This document shows positions 6,728-10,431 of a DNA stretch of 10,431 nt, piece after piece. The DNA is taken from assembly GCA_904420235.1 (NCBI GenBank), contig CAJFUS010000024.1, forward strand, positions 1 to 10,431, in the 5' to 3' direction. This DNA comes from Candidatus Neoanaerotignum tabaqchaliae (GTDB lineage Bacteria > Bacillota > Clostridia > Lachnospirales > Anaerotignaceae). Within the stretch, counting starts at the first letter, position 1, and every line of letters starts with the position of its first letter. The notes beneath the pieces are model-generated. The model worked only from the letters and a program-made list of their open reading frames with translations. It made no database searches and was not told where the DNA came from. Both the position numbers and the translations under genes were made by a program.

Positions 6728-9446
6728 ATAAAATATTTTGCCATGGTACCGGTATTTTCACCCAAACAGCAGCATCGTCTTTATCACCACAAATAATAGC
6801 ATGGCCTTGTTCTAAAGTAGGAATAATATATTTCTGGTCGTCGCGGAAAGCCATACATGAAGCCATAATTTCTTGGTCATCAGGTGCCGAAAGTCTGTGA
6901 ACAATTTTATAATTAGTATTTTTTGTAGCACCTTCAATAAGCCTTGTAGGCACCTGATCAACCACAACAAGACCCTGACCATATGCCCGCACATCTGAAA
7001 GCATAGAGTCAAATAGGTCAGCAGCAGCACGCTGTGGATTCCCGCTTGTTTGGTTTCCAATAGGTTTAAGCAGAACATTGTGGGCTTCTTCAACAAGCAT
7101 AAGGTGCAGAAGCTTGTTTTGCTGTGCAAGCTTTCTGTAATTATTATCTTCAGCGTAACATGATTGTCTGTATTCATAAAGTGCCTGCATAAGCAGTGAC
7201 ATAATAAGGGATTTATCCTTTGTACCTGCCAAACGGCTTAAATTAATAATTACATTATTTGAAAAAAGCATATCATAATCAGTTGATTTATAAACATTTA
7301 AAATTCTTCCCCTCATACCGCGCTTTAAAGTTTTAAATCGAGTCATAAGCACTTCGGTTAAATTGTCCTTGTTCCGATCGGCATATGTTTTTGTTCTCAT
7401 AATTTCTTTTGCTTTAATTAGCATTGAATCAACTGTAGGGTAATCATTAAGAGGCTTTACAAGTTCATCTTCAAATCGTATATTTCTTTCAATGGCAACT
7501 TCTCTTATTGTTTCATACACCACTTCCTCAATTAATATTGGAACAACATCTTCCGACGGTAAGCATGCATTAAGCAGCACCGAAAAATATTCACTGTGCT
7601 GAAGCAAATCTACATTAGCACCTTTAAAAGCAGCAGGTTCAAATGGATTAATACACAGTTTTTCTATATGTGTACCTTCGAAATCATCTACCCCAGGCAT
7701 AAAAATTTTAAACTTCTTTTCTTCTGGCAAATTTTTATTCATATTAATTGCCCAGCGCACATAATCATCTTTTGCTGGCTCTATTACCATAACTGGAATA
7801 TCTCTTTTCATAACTTCCGTAAGTATTCTTTTGCAAGTTGTTGATTTTCCGCTTCCTGTTGCTCCGGCTACAAGAGTATGGCGTACAAGAGAATTAACAT
7901 CTATATCGTATGTATTATTTTGTATAATACCCATATCTACTATATTACCTAATGTTATTTTGTCGCCTTTAACTGGAGAAGGATTATTGGCAAAACGTAT
8001 AGCTGTTTTTACAAATCTAACTCCTGGAACATCTCTTCTTGGCAAAGATGTTGCAAGGCTTAACTCCTTTGTATTGATAGGTGTACTTAAATATTGGTAT
8101 GATTTTCCCAGTATATGCCAATTATCATGATCTGCTTTTGTTTGCTGCTGTATTTTACCTGATGTAGGAAGAGTTTCCTCGTACATAGGAAGAAGCTCAA
8201 ATCTGTCCCTTACAATTTCTTTTGCATTGGAATTTTGACTAAACAAATGAAGGCGTATTGGTTCAAAATATGTTTCATCACCAGAATAAACTGATCTAAG
8301 CATGCCTGTTACTGTTACCACATCTCTTGGAACAGTTCCCAATACATACACACCTGTATTCCAAAAACCAAGATTGCGACCTTCGTTTAAACGCTTTACA
8401 TGATGGTCAGCAGCCGTTTCAGCATACTCGGCAAATTTATCAAGATATTCAGTATTTGTAGATGCACTTCCACCAACATTTACTGTGTGTTCACGTCCAA
8501 ATACTCCTCCTGCCTGTCCGCCTACAGATGCTCCCAAATATGTTCCGATAGTTTTTCCAACTTGCTCACCTAAAAAAGCTGAACCTAAAAACGAACCTCC
8601 AATAGCTCCTATAACACTGCCTATAATTCCAACTCCGGCAGCTAATTTTGCATCTTCCTGAGATGTTTCTCCACGGCTAAGACTTTGTCCTGTCATCAAT
8701 TTCACACCTGTATGTATTTCACTGCCTAAACGGCGGTAACGAGAAATCATATCTGTAATATCACTATCCTGTATTGGGTCTGCAATTACCAACATGGCGT
8801 AATCTTTTTCTGTTCCATAAGCATCTCTTATTCCAAATGCCAGTTGGTCAAGAGTTTGAAGCATTCCTTTTTGCTCATCACTCCTAAATGAAGGAATACC
8901 TGTTACAGCCCCAATATGGTTTAATTTATTAAGAGGCACTCGTATTTCATCAACAGTTTCAACTTTGCTTAGTGTGTTAAGTCCCATACCAGGCATTGAG
9001 CCAAATGCGGCTTCTCGAATCTGCTCTATTGCTTCCTCTGCTGAAACACCCTGCTTAGATGACATAGCTCCCATAAAAAGCTTTGTCTGCCCTTCATTTC
9101 TCAAAAGAAGAAATATAAATCTATATCCCCAAGCATGAAGACTTGAAAGCACACCCTGCCATCGCGATAAAAGGTCATATTTTTCATGTTCATTAGGATG
9201 AATAGGAAGACGAGTAATTTGCAGCCAGTGTATCGTTTTTTTTGGCTTTGTGTCATCATTAATAAATATTTTATTTGATGTATAGTTCAAATAATCTCGT
9301 TCAAGAAGCTGTTCCAACAATTCCTGATAAAAACTATTTGGAATATCATCAATGTTTAAATCTATTGTCTGTTCATTTAAGCTTAGCTCTTTTAACAAGT
9401 CTCTTGGCTTTATTTTTAAACGGATGTCGTCACTTATGCCTCTCAT
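6726..9446 (-). CDS. HerA/FtsK/VirB4-type P-loop ATPase (DUF87-like) with internal glycine zipper
   Basis: 906 residues, first gene of the operon; ATG 9446 follows AAAGGGGG by seven bases. Residues about 70-260 form an N-terminal domain with GIPSFRSDE (183-191) and MLVIADP (218-224), resembling the N-terminal part of VirB4/DUF87-type motors. Residues 270-318 are a glycine zipper. Residues about 505-906 carry the motor: Walker A GATGSGKST (528-536), MVIEPAKDDY (553-562), Walker B-like LLHLMLVEEAH (779-789; Glu-Glu instead of the usual Asp-Glu), a sensor stretch VVVDQVPTRL (827-836) and HRLSAPDDQEI (850-860), as in HerA proteins. This family forms hexamers that move DNA or protein substrates using ATP. 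No nuclease (NurA, Sir2, helicase) partner is nearby, unlike known HerA defence pairs, so a DNA role is not assured. The zipper could let it associate with a membrane or oligomerise. Substrate unknown. Confidence 0.92.
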   Translation of the reverse strand: MRGISDDIRLKIKPRDLLKELSLNEQTIDLNIDDIPNSFYQELLEQLLERDYLNYTSNKIFINDDTKPKKTIHWLQITRLPIHPNEHEKYDLLSRWQGVLSSLHAWGYRFIFLLLRNEGQTKLFMGAMSSKQGVSAEEAIEQIREAAFGSMPGMGLNTLSKVETVDEIRVPLNKLNHIGAVTGIPSFRSDEQKGMLQTLDQLAFGIRDAYGTEKDYAMLVIADPIQDSDITDMISRYRRLGSEIHTGVKLMTGQSLSRGETSQEDAKLAAGVGIIGSVIGAIGGSFLGSAFLGEQVGKTIGTYLGASVGGQAGGVFGREHTVNVGGSASTNTEYLDKFAEYAETAADHHVKRLNEGRNLGFWNTGVYVLGTVPRDVVTVTGMLRSVYSGDETYFEPIRLHLFSQNSNAKEIVRDRFELLPMYEETLPTSGKIQQQTKADHDNWHILGKSYQYLSTPINTKELSLATSLPRRDVPGVRFVKTAIRFANNPSPVKGDKITLGNIVDMGIIQNNTYDIDVNSLVRHTLVAGATGSGKSTTCKRILTEVMKRDIPVMVIEPAKDDYVRWAINMNKNLPEEKKFKIFMPGVDDFEGTHIEKLCINPFEPAAFKGANVDLLQHSEYFSVLLNACLPSEDVVPILIEEVVYETIREVAIERNIRFEDELVKPLNDYPTVDSMLIKAKEIMRTKTYADRNKDNLTEVLMTRFKTLKRGMRGRILNVYKSTDYDMLFSNNVIINLSRLAGTKDKSLIMSLLMQALYEYRQSCYAEDNNYRKLAQQNKLLHLMLVEEAHNVLLKPIGNQTSGNPQRAAADLFDSMLSDVRAYGQGLVVVDQVPTRLIEGATKNTNYKIVHRLSAPDDQEIMASCMAFRDDQKYIIPTLEQGHAIICGDKDDAAVWVKIPVPWQNIL
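8493..8639 (-). other. Glycine-zipper segment inside the ATPase
   Basis: Residues 270-318 of the ATPase. Glycines fall every four residues in two runs: G276, G280, G284, G288 and then G293, G297, G301, G305, G309, G313, G317. Between them are mostly Ala, Val, Ile, Leu, Phe and Ser. This is the classic GxxxG pattern of closely packed, often membrane-inserted helices (compare Gly-zipper_Omp-type proteins). The two runs would form a helical hairpin. It interrupts the region between the N-terminal domain and the motor domain. Confidence 0.8.
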
Positions 9447-9478
9447 GCTTTTCCCCCTTTACAGATTTCTTAGTTAAT

Positions 9479-9510
9479 ATTATATATATTTCTTTCTTTG
9501 CTTGGAGCAA
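9479..9510 (-). promoter_or_regulatory. Candidate operon promoter with an over-long spacer
   Basis: Minus-strand -35-like TTGCTC (9505-9510) and -10 TATAAT (9479-9484) are separated by 20 bases, longer than the optimal 17. TATATA elements in the same AT run would give 16 or 18. Transcription would start near 9472, leaving a leader of about 26 bases that contains just the ribosome binding site (9453-9460). The long spacer resembles activator-dependent promoters of LytTR regulators such as agr P3. Assignment is by eye and AT-rich DNA gives many chance matches. Confidence 0.4.
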
Positions 9511-9536
9511 CATACATTTTTACGGCTTCAAACGGT
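9506..9536 (-). promoter_or_regulatory. Candidate LytTR binding site (paired direct repeats)
   Basis: Minus-strand ACCGTTTGA (9528-9536) matches the published LytTR half-site consensus [TA][AC][CA]GTTN[AG][TG] at 8 of 9 positions. TATGTTGCT (9506-9514) matches at 7 of 9. The 13-base gap between them is the known LytTR spacing (12-13). The downstream half-site overlaps the candidate -35, the place where AgrA/ComE-type activators bind. The operon encodes a LytTR protein at 4343-5056, so self-activation is a natural hypothesis. No binding has been shown. Confidence 0.4.
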
Positions 9537-9620
9537 ATTTTTATTTATTATGTCTTTAGCCAATGGTGATTTTGCAAATAGCATGTATATAAAATCGATA
9601 TCTGCATAAATGAATTAAAA

Positions 9621-9649
9621 TATATAATATTTATTAGAAACAATAACAA
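9621..9649 (-). promoter_or_regulatory. Alternative upstream promoter candidate
   Basis: TTGTTA (9644-9649), 17 bases, TATATA (9621-9626) on the minus strand. Spacing is ideal but the region is very AT-rich, so a chance match is likely. A second candidate is an extended -10, TGGTATAAT (9740-9748), with no good -35. Either would give a leader of roughly 170-290 bases. Confidence 0.2.
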
Positions 9650-10185
9650 TATTTGATATATGTTTTGCTGTTTATAAAATTAGTATTTTAATAGAAAATA
9701 AAACATTGAAATGTATATTACACATTTTTATACACTTTAATTATACCATAAAACAATGAACATACAGTATATAAATTTACTTATACATATTTGCAAATCT
9801 ATTTCAGAAATTAAATAACCTTTTATCTAAAAACCTGTCAACTGCATAAAACATTTATTTGCTGCCTGTAAACATGTGAATATATCCCATTGTCAGCTAT
9901 TATCCAAGTTGTCTTTTATTGGTGATATATTAAAAAGTGGAATTAAAACTAAATTCAAATATTACAATTAATTAAACATAAAATAATGAGGTATTTTTTA
10001 TGCCAATACCAAAGTACAATAAATATTTTAAAAGCTATTTACAAGTCTGAAAAATCACAATTTCAACTTTTTAATTGATACAATGTTTTTTCTCTATTTC
10101 AATATGGTTTAAAAACTTAAAAATAGAAATGACTTACTTAAAGAGAAGAACCTTATGCAAAAATTAGTCATAATTTTTATTTAGT

Positions 10186-10204
10186 AAAAACACCTTTGGT
10201 GCTT
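10186..10204 (-). terminator. Possible terminator of an upstream minus-strand unit
   Basis: Minus strand reads AAGCACC, AAA loop, GGTGTTTTT: a stem of up to seven pairs (one G-U) with a T run at its end. It would stop transcripts entering from the right before the operon's own promoter. The three-base loop and the short T run make it a weak candidate. Confidence 0.3.
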
Positions 10205-10431
10205 GCTATCTCTTGTATCTTGTTGCCATATTTACTGCACTTACAGAGCAACTAAAAGTTGTTTATACTCTAAGATTAAAGCACTCTACTAAGGATTTGT
10301 ATTATATACATAAATAAACAGTAGTATCTGCTATAAGCATTTTCTTCTTTCACCTATGCAAAAATTTTTCTACTTAAAATTTTTCTTTTGTATTTTCTAT
10401 TTATTAACTATTGCCCATAAATTCCATATCA

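Larger units (their letters stand above)
9561..10431. other. AT-rich stretch without a convincing gene
   Basis: No long open frame on either strand. Items seen: the alternative promoters described separately; a 16-codon plus-strand frame (10000-10050) with GAGG before its ATG; a short hairpin at 10186-10204; an A/T-rich inverted pair CAAC/GTTG around 10249-10259; and two similar copies of CCTATGCAAAAATT (near 10151 and 10354). No tRNA, rRNA, CRISPR or insertion-sequence ends were recognised. Minus-strand codons at 10404-10430 could be the last eight codons of an upstream gene, but this is too short to annotate. Confidence 0.5.

Noticed and set aside
6812..7177. 121-codon minus-strand open frame inside the ATPase gene
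   Set aside because: It lies in another frame of the motor domain, has no ribosome binding site, and the overlapping ATPase frame contains the Walker B and sensor motifs.
7596..8130. Plus-strand frames opposite the ATPase gene
   Set aside because: Antisense shadows with translated sequence lacking any domain pattern.
6726..9446. HerA-NurA type DNA-end processing or a HerA defence pair
   Set aside because: No NurA, Sir2 or other nuclease is encoded nearby, and the protein carries a glycine zipper and VirB4-like N-terminal features instead.
9275..9559. 94-codon plus-strand frame crossing the ATPase start and promoter region
   Set aside because: Mostly antisense to the ATPase N-terminus and extending through the candidate promoter; no convincing ribosome binding site.
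10404..10430. Minus-strand codons DMEFMGNS followed by TAA at the right edge
   Set aside because: Could be the end of an upstream gene, but eight codons cannot be told from chance in AT-rich DNA.
1..10431. CRISPR array, tRNA, rRNA or insertion sequence ends
   Set aside because: No regularly spaced direct repeats, cloverleaf-like segments, transposase motifs or terminal inverted repeats were recognised by eye.

Overview
The window looks like accessory or lineage-specific chromosomal DNA from a low-GC Gram-positive bacterium, most likely a member of Clostridia. The reasons are strongly AT-rich DNA, AAGGAGG-type ribosome binding sites, tight gene packing, a LytTR regulator, BspA-type leucine-rich repeats and bacterial RCC1-type (SDGTV) repeats. 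The species cannot be determined from the sequence.

Layout. Positions 1-84 hold what appears to be the last 27 codons of a plus-strand gene cut by the window edge, followed by a weak hairpin plus T-tract terminator (201-226). Positions 369-9446 hold eight genes, all on the minus strand, with gaps of at most about 31 bases and two stop/start overlaps, so they almost certainly form one operon. In transcription order they are: (1) a 906-residue HerA/FtsK/VirB4-type ATPase with a glycine zipper in its middle; (2) a 162-residue helical protein with two near-identical 25-residue repeats; (3) a 224-residue C39-like papain-fold cysteine peptidase; (4) a 156-residue protein of unknown function; (5) a LytTR response-regulator-like transcription factor; (6) an 815-residue protein joining an Hsp70-type ATPase domain to an RCC1-like propeller; (7) a 177-residue unknown protein; (8) a 306-residue BspA-type leucine-rich-repeat protein with an unassigned C-terminal domain. 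Positions 9447-10431 are AT-rich and carry no convincing gene. They hold the operon's probable promoter, with LytTR-like direct repeats just upstream of the start, and a possible terminator of a neighbouring minus-strand unit.

How the genes may work together (inference). Two ATP-driven machines, a hexameric HerA-type motor and an Hsp70-type switch, are encoded with a peptidase, repeat-based interaction modules (RCC1, LRR, short helical repeats) and a dedicated LytTR regulator that could bind its own promoter. No standard substrate-binding domain, DnaJ, recognisable GrpE, ABC exporter, histidine kinase or nuclease is visible. I do not recognise the combination as a named system. It could be a protein-handling, secretion or conflict/stress-response system. 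The individual domain calls are firm for the ATPase, Hsp70, LytTR and LRR genes and good for the peptidase. The system-level function is unknown.
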